NCBI GenBank assembly: GCA_003525905.1
Contig: DQIA01000086.1
Span: 7,837 to 42,731 of the forward strand
DNA: 34,895 bases
From: Clostridiales bacterium
GTDB lineage: Bacteria > Bacillota > Clostridia > Oscillospirales > Oscillospiraceae
Direction of reading: 5' to 3'
This document shows positions 16,754 through 24,148 of the stretch, in pieces. Every line of letters starts with the position of its first letter. The first letter of the stretch is position 1. A program made the position numbers and the translations under genes. The notes beneath the pieces were generated by a model. The model was not told the origin of the DNA. It searched no databases and saw nothing but the letters and a program-made list of their open reading frames with translations.

Positions 16754-17545
16754 ATGGAATGGAATCTGACGGGCGGACGCAAGCTGCTTATCGGTATGAT
16801 CCACTGCCTGCCGCTGCCCGGAACCTACGGCGCAACGGCGACAATCGACGAGGTAATCGCGCGCGCGGTCAGCGATGCCAAAGCGCTTGAGCGTGTCGGC
16901 TTTGACGCTGTCATGATCGAAAACGAGGATCTCTGCTTGGAACCACATATGACTAAAGTGCAGTTCTCGGCTATCAGTATGGTGGCCCAGGCAGTGCGCA
17001 GCGCGGTGAAGCTGCCGCTCGGCCTGTGCTGCAGCGGGCTGAACTATGAGGAGGCGCTTTCCATTGCAAAGGTGGTCGGCGGCGATTTCATCCGCACACC
17101 GATTTTTGTCGATACTGTCATGAATTACAACGGAATCATGACTCCTTGCAGCGGAAAAATCATTCGTTACCGCCGTGAGATCAGCGCGGAGCATGTCAAG
17201 ATTTTCGCGGATGTGCAGGTCAAACACTATTACATGGTCAATCCTGAGGTGGACATTGCAACCTCTGCAAAGTGGGCGCAGCATCAGGGGGCAGATGCGG
17301 TGATTGTCACCGGCTGCTCCACCGGTACGGAAACCGCTTCTTCCGATCTGGAAAAGGTTAAAAACAGTATCTCCATTCCCGTTGCCGTCGGTAGCGGCGT
17401 CACCGAAAAGAACATTGCGGAAAAAATGCAGATCGCAGATATTCTCATCGTCGGTACCACGCTGCGCAGAAACGGAAGCATGGCAGAGCCCATTGATGAG
17501 GCGCAGGCACGCGCTCTACTGCGCGCGGCTGGCAGGGAGGTATAA
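16754..17545 (+). CDS. BtpA/SgcQ-family TIM-barrel protein
   Basis: A 263-residue member of the BtpA family. LIGMIHCLPLPGTYGA near the N-terminus, DAVMIENEDLCLEPH, GDFIRTPIFVDTVMNYNGIM, HVKIFADVQVKHYY, and the C-terminal VAVGSGVTEKNIAEKMQIAD with ILIVGTTLRRNG are the characteristic blocks. The barrel ends in a phosphate-binding-like glycine segment. The family is poorly understood: the cyanobacterial founder affects photosystem I, while the enterobacterial SgcQ lies in a sugar-use operon. The ATG at 16754 was chosen because AGGAGGG (16738-16744) lies nine bases before it. Coupling to the PfkB kinase suggests that it acts on the phosphorylated product, perhaps as a glycosidase or lyase. Confidence 0.85.
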   Translation: MEWNLTGGRKLLIGMIHCLPLPGTYGATATIDEVIARAVSDAKALERVGFDAVMIENEDLCLEPHMTKVQFSAISMVAQAVRSAVKLPLGLCCSGLNYEEALSIAKVVGGDFIRTPIFVDTVMNYNGIMTPCSGKIIRYRREISAEHVKIFADVQVKHYYMVNPEVDIATSAKWAQHQGADAVIVTGCSTGTETASSDLEKVKNSISIPVAVGSGVTEKNIAEKMQIADILIVGTTLRRNGSMAEPIDEAQARALLRAAGREV

Positions 17546-17548
17546 AGA

Positions 17549-18700
17549 ATGAAATACCGTACACTCGGAAGAACGGGCTTCAAGGTTTCAGAAATCGGTC
17601 TTGGCGGCGAGTATCTTGAAGGCAAGCCCTTGAAGCAGGTCTGCAATACCGTGGACGCTGCAATGGATGCCGGTATCAATCTGCTGGATTGCTTTATGTC
17701 CAATCCAGACATCCGCTCGGACCTTGGCACCGCGCTCAAGGGAAAGCGCGACAAAATGTACATCCAGGGACATTTTCGCTCTATCTGGAAAAACGGACAG
17801 TACGGTCGTACCATGGACGTGAAGGTCGTGCAGGCGTTTTTTGAGGATCTTCTGCGCCGGATGCAGACGGATTATATTGACCTCGGAATGATCCATATGA
17901 TCGACAACGCGCAGGAGTATGAGGAAATTTTCTCCGGACCTATCCTAGAATATGCACTGGAGCTGAAGCAAAAGGGCTTAATCCGTGCGCTGGGCGTAAG
18001 CTGCCACAATCCCGTGCAGGCGCTGCGGGCGGCCAAAACCGGCCTGATCGACCTAATGCTCTTCAGCGTCAACCCAGCCTATGACGTGCTCAATGAGAAT
18101 GCGGAGCGCCCACGCAAGCTGAACAACCGCTTTTTCGATTCTATGCAGGAGCTTGGCGGCATCAACCCGGTCCGGGAAGAATTGTACCGCTACTGCGAGA
18201 TGCACGGTGTTGGCATCACGGTCATGAAATCTCTGGCCGCAGGCGCGCTGCTTTCTGATAAGACCTCACCCTTCGGCCGGGCCATGACGGTTCAGCAGTG
18301 CATGCACTATGCGCTTTCCAGGCCCGGCGTCGCAAGCGTACTGGTTGGAATGCAGTCACCGGAACAGGTTGCCGATTGCCTGCGCTATGAAACAATGACG
18401 CCGGAGGAGCTGGATTATTCCTTCCTCTTTGCCGCAGAGCCGAAATTCTCCATGCAGGGACGCTGTATGTACTGTAATCACTGCCTGCCTTGCGCAAAGC
18501 ACATCAACATTGCGCAGCTGAGCAAGTATCTGGACATGGCGCTTCTCGATGGCGTTACACCCACCCTACAGGGACATTACGATGCACTTGAGCATCATGC
18601 AGGTGAGTGTATCGGCTGTGGCCGCTGCGAAACGCAGTGCCCCTTTAACGTGCCCATCATGCAGCGTATGAAGCAGGCCGCTGAGCTGTTCGGAAAATAA
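17549..18700 (+). CDS. aldo/keto reductase-like protein with ferredoxin-type Fe-S domain
   Basis: A 383-residue protein with an N-terminal aldo/keto reductase barrel (about 1-300) and a C-terminal Fe-S domain. The barrel begins MKYRTLGRTGFKVSEIGLGG. The catalytic tetrad of the family is Asp, Tyr, Lys, His. Asp47 and His116 (DYIDLGMIH) are present, but the Tyr position is Asn52 and the Lys position appears to be His75, so ordinary NADPH carbonyl reduction is uncertain. The C-terminal part has CMYCNHCLPC (about 310-320) and CIGCGRCETQCP (about 352-363), ligands for one or two [4Fe-4S] clusters. It starts three bases after the BtpA-like gene and is the last gene of the run. No terminator follows before the transposase scar. 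Confidence 0.88.
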   Translation: MKYRTLGRTGFKVSEIGLGGEYLEGKPLKQVCNTVDAAMDAGINLLDCFMSNPDIRSDLGTALKGKRDKMYIQGHFRSIWKNGQYGRTMDVKVVQAFFEDLLRRMQTDYIDLGMIHMIDNAQEYEEIFSGPILEYALELKQKGLIRALGVSCHNPVQALRAAKTGLIDLMLFSVNPAYDVLNENAERPRKLNNRFFDSMQELGGINPVREELYRYCEMHGVGITVMKSLAAGALLSDKTSPFGRAMTVQQCMHYALSRPGVASVLVGMQSPEQVADCLRYETMTPEELDYSFLFAAEPKFSMQGRCMYCNHCLPCAKHINIAQLSKYLDMALLDGVTPTLQGHYDALEHHAGECIGCGRCETQCPFNVPIMQRMKQAAELFGK

Positions 18701-18759
18701 AAGCCACGCGGCAGACTCGCTTGATAACGCCGGATAAGGAACCGCTCATTATGCACGGC

Positions 18760-19165
18760 AGCAAACGGGATGTTGCTGATTTGCTTCATCTGTCGCGTGG
18801 TCAGAGACTTTCCAAGAGACAGTTTGCCATCAATGGCATCCAGGTCGCGCCGGAGGTAAGCCAGCTGCTTTCCAATGGCTTTGCGGGTCATTTTTGCGGT
18901 ATGTTTACGGCATCTTACGTATTTCAGGTAATCTTTCCGGGCGCGCTGGCGGTAAGTTCGGGGCTTCTTTCCGTCCGCGGGATCATGGAGGACATCCAGA
19001 AGCTTCTCGGCGCTTTCTCTGGCCTCATTGAGCAGGGAAACATCCTGCGGATAACGGATATTGGACGGTGCGCAGGTGGCGTCCACGATCATAGTGCCGC
19101 TGTTTCCGCCAGCTCCCGGATGATTGTCAGAGTCGTCATCCTCATTCTTGGATTCGGCTTCTTTG
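18760..19165 (-). pseudogene. DDE transposase fragment (IS5/IS1182-like)
   Basis: The minus-strand frame contains GTMIVDATCAPSNIRYPQDV, then SLLNEARESAEKLLDVLHDP, KKPRTYRQRARKDYLKYV and KAIGKQLAYLRRDLDAIDGK. This is the N-to-central region of a DDE transposase common in gut Firmicutes; the first catalytic Asp lies in IVDAT. The N-terminal domain and the later catalytic part are missing. At its upstream end it abuts the tail of a serine recombinase, and at the other end the aldo/keto reductase gene. It is a different transposase lineage from the fragment at 5575-6027, so the two do not simply form one split element. Confidence 0.85.
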
Positions 19166-19168
19166 GGA

Positions 19169-19300
19169 GAACTGACCGCCCTGCCACTGACCTTCGACGA
19201 AAAGCTCTGGAACGGCACCGTTGACCATGTCACCGTCTACGCCGACGAGCGGGTAGTGTTTCGGTTCGCGGATGGGAAGGAAATCACAACAAGGCTATGA
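19169..19300 (+). pseudogene. C-terminal tail of a large serine recombinase
   Basis: The plus-strand frame ends with ELTALPLTFDEKLWNGTV, then DHVTVYADERVVFRFADGKE and a stop. This is the usual C-terminus of transposon-type large serine recombinases (resolvase plus recombinase domains). Only about 43 residues remain; the catalytic Ser domain is gone. It shows that an integrative element once ended or inserted here and was then disrupted by the adjoining transposase. Confidence 0.65.
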
Positions 19301-19630
19301 GAATAGTAAAAACAGGCTTGGGACGGCAGAAAAAGATTCTGCTGCTCCGGGCCTGTTCTATTTTGTCCTTTTTGTCCTTTCTGTCCCGGGGGTACAAAGG
19401 AAAGCCGTCCATGACCGGAGTTGTTCTCGGCCGTGGACGGTTTCCTATATCAATATAAAATAATAATTTATCGTTTATATTCTTATAACGATTGCAATTC
19501 TCCCAAGCCGTGCTTTGGGGAACACCCGGCTGCGGCAAATGGGACATCACGGTCTGTTCAACGGTAGAAATGTTCCGAAAATCCCTGATTTCACGCAGAA
19601 AACACCTACAGAACAGCAGAAAATAAAAAA

Positions 19631-19663
19631 TTACCGTTGTTGATATGGTATCAACAACGGTAA
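19631..19663. repeat. 15-bp perfect inverted repeat
   Basis: Arms TTACCGTTGTTGATA (19631-19645) and TATCAACAACGGTAA (19649-19663) are exact inverted copies with a 3-base centre. The dyad is flanked by A-runs on the left. It may be a recombination or operator site of the lost element, or a terminator read on the minus strand, where a run of T follows the stem. Confidence 0.6.
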
Positions 19664-19767
19664 CTGATTTGGTGCGAGTGGTGATACAGAACTTTTTGAA
19701 AAAGCCAGTAATAGCAACGGTTTTCAAGGCGGACGAGTAGCAAATAACTTGTATATATCCCCTTTTC

Positions 19768-19799
19768 GGGCGACTGTTTTTCAGACAGCCGCCCTTTTT
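19768..19799 (+). terminator. rho-independent terminator in element debris
   Basis: A stem of GGGCG with CGCCC and CTGT with ACAG, with one internal mismatch, is followed directly by TTTTT. No intact plus-strand gene precedes it, so it is probably left over from a deleted gene. Confidence 0.55.
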
Positions 19800-19974
19800 C
19801 TATGCCAAAATTCAAGTGTCGTGATTAGGGTGGAAAATCTGCTGTTTCTTTCGCTGTGGCTTGCGTTCCGAACAGGGCGCAGGTGTTTTCCCATGCGGGA
19901 GACGGTGGAGGCGTACAGGCAGACAAACCGCCCAAAATCAACACTTTTTATTTTCAGAGGAAGGAGGTGCGAAG

Positions 19975-20526
19975 ATGGCTGTATTCCGTATTGAAAAGAC
20001 CAGAGATTACACGGTCATGTCAAACCATCATCTGCGGGATATGTCCCTGTCGCTGAAAGCAAAGGGACTTTTATCCCTCATGCTGTCCCTGCCGGAGAAC
20101 TGGGACTACACCATGAAGGGGCTTGCCCGTATCTGCAAGGATGGCATCGACAGCATCAGCGGCGGCATCCGAGAGTTGGAGGAACACGGCTATCTGATCC
20201 GTGAGCGTGTGAGAGGCGCAAACGGTCAGCTTGGCTCTATCGAGTACACCATTCTGGAGCAGCCTAAAGAGCCGACACCTGCACAGGAAAAACCTGTACG
20301 GGAAAATCCCGTACAGGTAAATCCAACATTGGTCACGCCTGTTCAGGAAGAACCCGCCCAATTAAATAAAGATAGATCAAGTAACGATCCATCAAGAACT
20401 GATTTATCAAGTACGGAGATATCAAATCCTATCCAATCAAATCCCCCTATCCTGACATTCGTAATGTGTTATGAGCTGATCCAGCTTGTGACAGAGAAAA
20501 ACAATCTGCACGACGATGTATGCTAA
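19975..20526 (+). CDS. truncated DnaD/DUF6017-type replication-initiation protein of a mobile element
   Basis: The 183-residue protein opens with FRIEKTRDYTVMSNHHLRD, then MSLSLKAKGLLSLMLSLPEN and a winged helix ending RELEEHGYLIRERVRG. This N-terminal domain is typical of replication-related helix-turn-helix proteins on Tn1549-like conjugative elements. A Pro/Val/Asn-rich linker (about 100-150) follows. In such proteins a DnaD/DUF6017 C-terminal domain comes next and the total is near 280-320 residues. Here the frame instead ends after a short tail, TFVMCYELIQLVTEK and a few residues. It is probably cut by a deletion. A strong AAGGAGG (19961-19967) precedes the ATG. It may still be translated, but replication function is unlikely. 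Confidence 0.7.
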   Translation: MAVFRIEKTRDYTVMSNHHLRDMSLSLKAKGLLSLMLSLPENWDYTMKGLARICKDGIDSISGGIRELEEHGYLIRERVRGANGQLGSIEYTILEQPKEPTPAQEKPVRENPVQVNPTLVTPVQEEPAQLNKDRSSNDPSRTDLSSTEISNPIQSNPPILTFVMCYELIQLVTEKNNLHDDVC

Positions 20527-20554
20527 TAGCGAGGACTTTCAAGTCCTCGCTATT
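20525..20554. terminator. hairpin between converging genes
   Basis: Arms AATAGCGAGGACTT (20525-20538) and AAGTCCTCGCTATT (20541-20554) are perfectly complementary over 14 bp. It sits at the stop codon of the DnaD-like gene and faces the BlaR1-like gene. It lacks a T-run on either strand, so termination is only a guess. Confidence 0.45.
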
Positions 20555-20624
20555 ACAACGATGGTCAGCTCATTTGTGGCAGAATGGAATGACCAAAATA
20601 TGAAATTGCATCATGGGGAGGATC

Positions 20625-22619
20625 TTAATAGCGCGAAATACTCTGCCCGTCCTCGGTTAGCTGTATGCTGCCATCAACAACGGCAATATCAAACAGGTGC
20701 GTCTGCGGAGGTTCCTTCTGGTCAATCCCCTGCACACGGACAACGCCGTCGTCCCCGCGGATAAAGGATAAATCATACCATTCCGTGCAGAATAGGGTAT
20801 CGTATTTCAGCGTGTCTGCCCCAATCTCTGCGGCGCGGAAGGTAAAGGTGAAAAGGCCGGAGGTTCGCCCAAAACCGAGAACGCAGACCTCATCTATTCC
20901 GTCTCCATCTACGTCGAAAACGATGGAATCGTAGATCGGGTAGTCGTTATGCAGCAGTGTGTCCCCTTCTCCAAAAAGCATGGCGCTGACTGTTTCTATG
21001 TACTGCGCCTGTTTTTCTTCCAGACTTTCTCCGTTTTCAGTGACAATCCAGCACTCCGGGATATAGCTGGAAATAGGATTTTGCCACGGAATGACATGGA
21101 TATCATCCGGATCGAGTGCATACGCGGCAAGGATGTACCGCATTTGCTCACTACTTGCACCGCGAAGCGCCAGCAATTCCTGTGCAGTGCTGTCTCTTGG
21201 AGATGCCGTATGCGGAAGCAAGCCAAAGTAATAACTGTCCGGAGCCATCTGCCAGACATAGACATCCAGTCCTGCGGACGCATCCAGATCGAAGTATTCC
21301 GGATACTGCACACGAAGCGGTTGCAAATCGAATGCCGCGGAAACATCTCCACCGGCGCAGATTCGGCTCAGATATTCCTGAAACTCCCTGTCCGACACCG
21401 CATACCGCTTGCCACTTTGCTCAATGTCCACCATTGTGTTATCAGAAAGGCTATATCCGCTGATTCTGATATAACTTCCATCTTGCATCTGCGCACTGAT
21501 CTGATATCCCGGCGTCAGCCCGGCATATTTATCGCTACGCTTGCAGTTTTTAACTCCAGCCAGACGGGAGTTTAACTCACCGATCTGTGCCGGGGTCATT
21601 TCAATGGCAACCGGATCGTCTGCATTTCTCATATCAAAGTGATTTGCAGAAACAATAGTGTTGGCTGACACATCGAATTGGAACCCGATTGGATTTGTCA
21701 GGAAACAGACTGCAATCACAGCGCAGACAATTACGGAAGCCAAAACAATCCAGAATGCGGGCTTCTTATAGTTCATCACGGACTTTACACGCTCCTTTAC
21801 TCCGATTTCACCAAAAGCAAGGGGACACGCTGTAATCAAACGGCGATCGACGCTGCAAGCCACAAGTGCCTGTGTATAATCGGCTCTTTGCTCATTGCTC
21901 ATCTTCCTGATAACCTTTTCATCACAGGCAAGTTCAATATCCCGGCACAGCAGTATATAGCTGAGCCACATCAGCGGATTGAACCAATGAGTTGTCAGCA
22001 GCAGGAAACCGAGTGGCTTCCACCAATGATCCTTGCGGCGGATATGCGTCTGCTCATGGGCAATTACATGATCCATCTCGCGGCTGTCCATATGATACGG
22101 GAGGTAGATTTTGGGTCTGATGATTCCCAGCACAAACGGGGAGCAAACCTTCTCGCTTTGATAGATGTTGCCCCGCAGGATTACCGCTTCGCAGACCTTG
22201 CGGCGCAAACGCCAGTAACTCACAGCAGAGTAGAGGAAAAGGGCTGCTATTCCGAAAAGCCAAATCCCCGCTAAAACCGGAATCCATATTTGCAGCGGAT
22301 TTGCACTTGCGCCCGGTGCGGGCGTGAACGAGCCGCTGATTACTGGGTTGATAACATGATTGAGGGCAGGAACACCCGTCTGGACGGAAGGTGACTGCTC
22401 CATCATAATGCTCGGGCTGATTGTTTCTGCGCTCGGTATCAGACTCAGTACACTTTCAATCGAAAACGGAAAAACCATCCGCACAGCGACAATGCCCCAA
22501 AGCAGAACATTTACCCATTTGGGAGCTTTTTTCAAGCAAAACCGCAATGTCAAAACCGCAATCACAACCCAGCTTGCGGATATGCTCATATTGACGATTT
22601 TTAGAAAGAGTTCGCTCAT
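20625..22619 (-). CDS. BlaR1-like M56 membrane metallopeptidase with non-penicillin-binding sensor
   Basis: A 664-residue signal-transducing membrane protease. The N-terminal third has several membrane helices and the zinc site HEQTH (188-192), with the downstream acidic ELACDE, in the usual BlaR1/MecR1 arrangement. A last helix (about 281-305) leads to a long extracellular part. That part lacks the SxxK/SxN/KTG motifs of a penicillin-binding sensor. Instead it holds an unrecognised region (about 315-520) and a C-terminal domain with a calcium-loop-like FDVDGDGIDEV. It should cleave or inactivate the BlaI-like repressor when it senses an unknown outside signal. The start overlaps the repressor stop by four bases, so both are translated together. 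The position in element debris suggests acquired DNA. Confidence 0.88.
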   Translation of the reverse strand: MSELFLKIVNMSISASWVVIAVLTLRFCLKKAPKWVNVLLWGIVAVRMVFPFSIESVLSLIPSAETISPSIMMEQSPSVQTGVPALNHVINPVISGSFTPAPGASANPLQIWIPVLAGIWLFGIAALFLYSAVSYWRLRRKVCEAVILRGNIYQSEKVCSPFVLGIIRPKIYLPYHMDSREMDHVIAHEQTHIRRKDHWWKPLGFLLLTTHWFNPLMWLSYILLCRDIELACDEKVIRKMSNEQRADYTQALVACSVDRRLITACPLAFGEIGVKERVKSVMNYKKPAFWIVLASVIVCAVIAVCFLTNPIGFQFDVSANTIVSANHFDMRNADDPVAIEMTPAQIGELNSRLAGVKNCKRSDKYAGLTPGYQISAQMQDGSYIRISGYSLSDNTMVDIEQSGKRYAVSDREFQEYLSRICAGGDVSAAFDLQPLRVQYPEYFDLDASAGLDVYVWQMAPDSYYFGLLPHTASPRDSTAQELLALRGASSEQMRYILAAYALDPDDIHVIPWQNPISSYIPECWIVTENGESLEEKQAQYIETVSAMLFGEGDTLLHNDYPIYDSIVFDVDGDGIDEVCVLGFGRTSGLFTFTFRAAEIGADTLKYDTLFCTEWYDLSFIRGDDGVVRVQGIDQKEPPQTHLFDIAVVDGSIQLTEDGQSISRY

Positions 22620-22987
22620 GTTGCTTCCCCCTTTCGGATCCGGTCGATCATCTGTTGCACTTCGTCAAGTTCGTCATTAGATAAATCCTGCCGTTTGGTA
22701 AAGGCAGCGATAAAAGCAGGAAGAGAGCCTTCAAACTTCTTTTCCACCAGTTCATCGATCTCACACGCCTGCGCTTCATCCTTTGATACAAGAGCGGTCA
22801 CAATACCATCTTCATTTTTCAGTACGCCGCGTTCCCCAAGGCGTTTGATAACGGTATAAGTCGTGGTTCGCTTCCATCCCAACTGTTCCTGACACAGCTT
22901 TACAAGCTGCGCAGCGGAAATTGGTTCATGCTCCCACATAATCAGGCAGAAACGATATTCACCCTCATGAATCTTTGGTATCTCCAT
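22616..22987 (-). CDS. BlaI/MecI/CopY-family repressor
   Basis: A 123-residue winged-helix repressor. The N-terminal half, FCLIMWEHEPISAAQLVKL to GWKRTTTYTVIKRLGERGVL, is the typical DNA-binding domain. The C-terminal half (LVEKKFEGSLPAFIAAF, then SNDELDEVQQMIDRIRKGE) is the dimerisation and cleavage region. The ATG at 22987 has AGGAGGG seven bases upstream; a TTG six bases earlier is too close to it. It controls its own operon through operator dyads overlapping the promoter and is expected to be inactivated by the M56 protease encoded downstream. No beta-lactamase gene is nearby. Confidence 0.93.
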   Translation of the reverse strand: MEIPKIHEGEYRFCLIMWEHEPISAAQLVKLCQEQLGWKRTTTYTVIKRLGERGVLKNEDGIVTALVSKDEAQACEIDELVEKKFEGSLPAFIAAFTKRQDLSNDELDEVQQMIDRIRKGEAT

Positions 22988-23002
22988 ATGCAAGCCCTCC
23001 TT

Positions 23003-23056
23003 GTCTACTATGGTAGACTCTGTGTATAGTCTACACGATTAGACATTCAAAGTCAA
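23003..23056 (-). promoter_or_regulatory. promoter and operators of the blaI/blaR1-like operon
   Basis: On the minus strand TTGACT (23051-23056) and TAGACT (23028-23033) are spaced 17 bp apart. The perfect dyad GTCTACTATGGTAGAC (23003-23018) lies just downstream, and a second GTGTA/TACAC dyad (23022-23036) covers the -10 box. BlaI/CopY repressors bind TAC/GTA-type palindromes, so two operators masking the start site imply autorepression. Confidence 0.7.
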
Positions 23057-23078
23057 TAGAGTTCATAGAAAAGTTACA

Positions 23079-23109
23079 CAGGCAGCCGCAGAAAAAGCGG
23101 CTGCCTTTT
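23079..23109 (+). terminator. stem-loop followed by T-run
   Basis: GGCAGCCGC (23081-23089) pairs with GCGGCTGCC (23097-23105), and TTTT follows. No plus-strand gene leads into it; it may be the leftover terminator of a deleted element gene. Confidence 0.5.
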
Positions 23110-23382
23110 CTATCTGGACTTTGCCAAATCGCTCACGTCAGACCGTAGTAGTGGTGAAAAGCGGGCAGGATGATCTATCCCAAACGCTTTATTCGCAGAA
23201 GTGGCCAAAAAGCGTTTTTGAGATTGTAGTACGCTCATGTAACGACCTCCGCCAAGCGTGAAGCGGCAAAAACAATGGGCAGCATTCTCTCTGGCGCGGT
23301 ATAGTGCTTTCCGCTATCCGCTCCCGTTGGGGTCAGCGTTTGGGTCAGAAAAAACAGCAAGTAAGTTATTGGGCAAAAAAGT
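23110..23382. other. gene-free region, decayed mobile DNA
   Basis: No supported gene is seen on either strand. The text resembles worn coding sequence without ribosome sites or domains. It separates the BlaI operon from the initiator tRNA and probably belongs to the disrupted element. Confidence 0.35.
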
Positions 23383-23420
23383 ACGAAAAAAGTCCTGATT
23401 TCGCGAGAAATCAGGACTTT
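23383..23420 (-). terminator. terminator of the initiator tRNA gene
   Basis: AAAGTCCTGATTTC (23389-23402) pairs perfectly with GAAATCAGGACTTT (23407-23420) around a 4-nt loop. On the minus strand the stem is followed by a run of T. It lies two bases past the tRNA 3' end. Confidence 0.85.
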
Positions 23421-23421
23421 C

Positions 23422-23497
<76 letters not shown>

Positions 23498-23627
23498 ATA
23501 TGAAATGAGGGGCAATGCCCCAAGTGCTTATATAGGATACCACATTTGATTCCGTTTGTCAAGCACTTTTTTTGCGGCGCGGCAAGCCGCCGCAGGGGAG
23601 CGGCCCCTGCGGCAGGCCCTGCAGCGA

Positions 23628-24038
23628 TCAGAGGTAGGCCTTCATGGCCTCGGTGGCCTTCTCGGGGTCCTCGGAGACGACGACGGTGAAGGACATGTTG
23701 TTCGCGGCGCCAAACTTATCGCACCACAGGACGAAGTCCTCGACCTCGGCGACGCCGGCCTCCTCGACGAGCTTATAGAAGCTGTCGATGAAGATGTGGC
23801 TGATGTCGAAATTGCCCGCATGCAGGCCGCTGATGAAGCCCTTCAGGAACGTCAGCGTACCCATGGAATACTCCTGATAGTCGATCAGGCGAACGCGGAT
23901 ATCAATATCGTAACGGAGCTTGGTGCCCTTTTCGATGCAGACCATGCTGCCGGTTTCGTTCTTTACGGCCTCGTTGATGTCGGTGACGAGCTGCTTGGTC
24001 TTGCCGGAACCCTTCAGCCCCATGATCAGTTTGACCAT
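23628..24038 (-). CDS. small P-loop ATP-binding protein of unknown function
   Basis: A 136-residue protein with a Walker A loop GLKGSGKT at residues 7-14, beginning MVKLIMGLKGSGKTKQLV. A later acidic strand, HIFIDSFYKLVEEAG, could be the Walker B position, with Asp in FIDS. There is no membrane segment or signal. It is shorter than common P-loop enzyme families; similar short proteins in Clostridia are sometimes labelled PilT-like without functional support. AGGAGG lies about eight bases before the ATG, and it has its own promoter. It is transcribed alone towards the initiator tRNA. Nucleotide binding is likely; the role is unknown. Confidence 0.75.
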   Translation of the reverse strand: MVKLIMGLKGSGKTKQLVTDINEAVKNETGSMVCIEKGTKLRYDIDIRVRLIDYQEYSMGTLTFLKGFISGLHAGNFDISHIFIDSFYKLVEEAGVAEVEDFVLWCDKFGAANNMSFTVVVSEDPEKATEAMKAYL

Positions 24039-24119
24039 CGGATGATCCTCCTTTGTTCTTCCGGCCGCGCCGGTTATGAGAAGGCCCCGGCACCTTCCGG
24101 TACACCTTCCCTGATATCT

Positions 24120-24148
24120 ATTTTACCAAGTTTTTACCCGGATTGCAA
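24120..24148 (-). promoter_or_regulatory. promoter of the P-loop gene
   Basis: On the minus strand TTGCAA (24143-24148) and TAAAAT (24120-24125) are separated by 17 bp. The leader to the start codon is about 75 nt. Confidence 0.65.

Larger units (their letters stand above)
19301..19974. other. mobile-element intergenic region without intact genes
   Basis: No credible gene is seen. The stretch holds a near-perfect long inverted repeat (19631-19663), a plus-strand terminator (19768-19799) and AT-rich sequence. Short frames lack ribosome sites and known domains. Base composition is lower in GC than the flanking core genes, as expected for decayed mobile DNA. Confidence 0.5.

Noticed and set aside
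20293..20317. Perfect 11-bp inverted repeat inside the DnaD-like gene
   Set aside because: It lies within the Pro/Val repeat linker coding region and is explained by repeated codons; it is unlikely to be a separate regulatory site.
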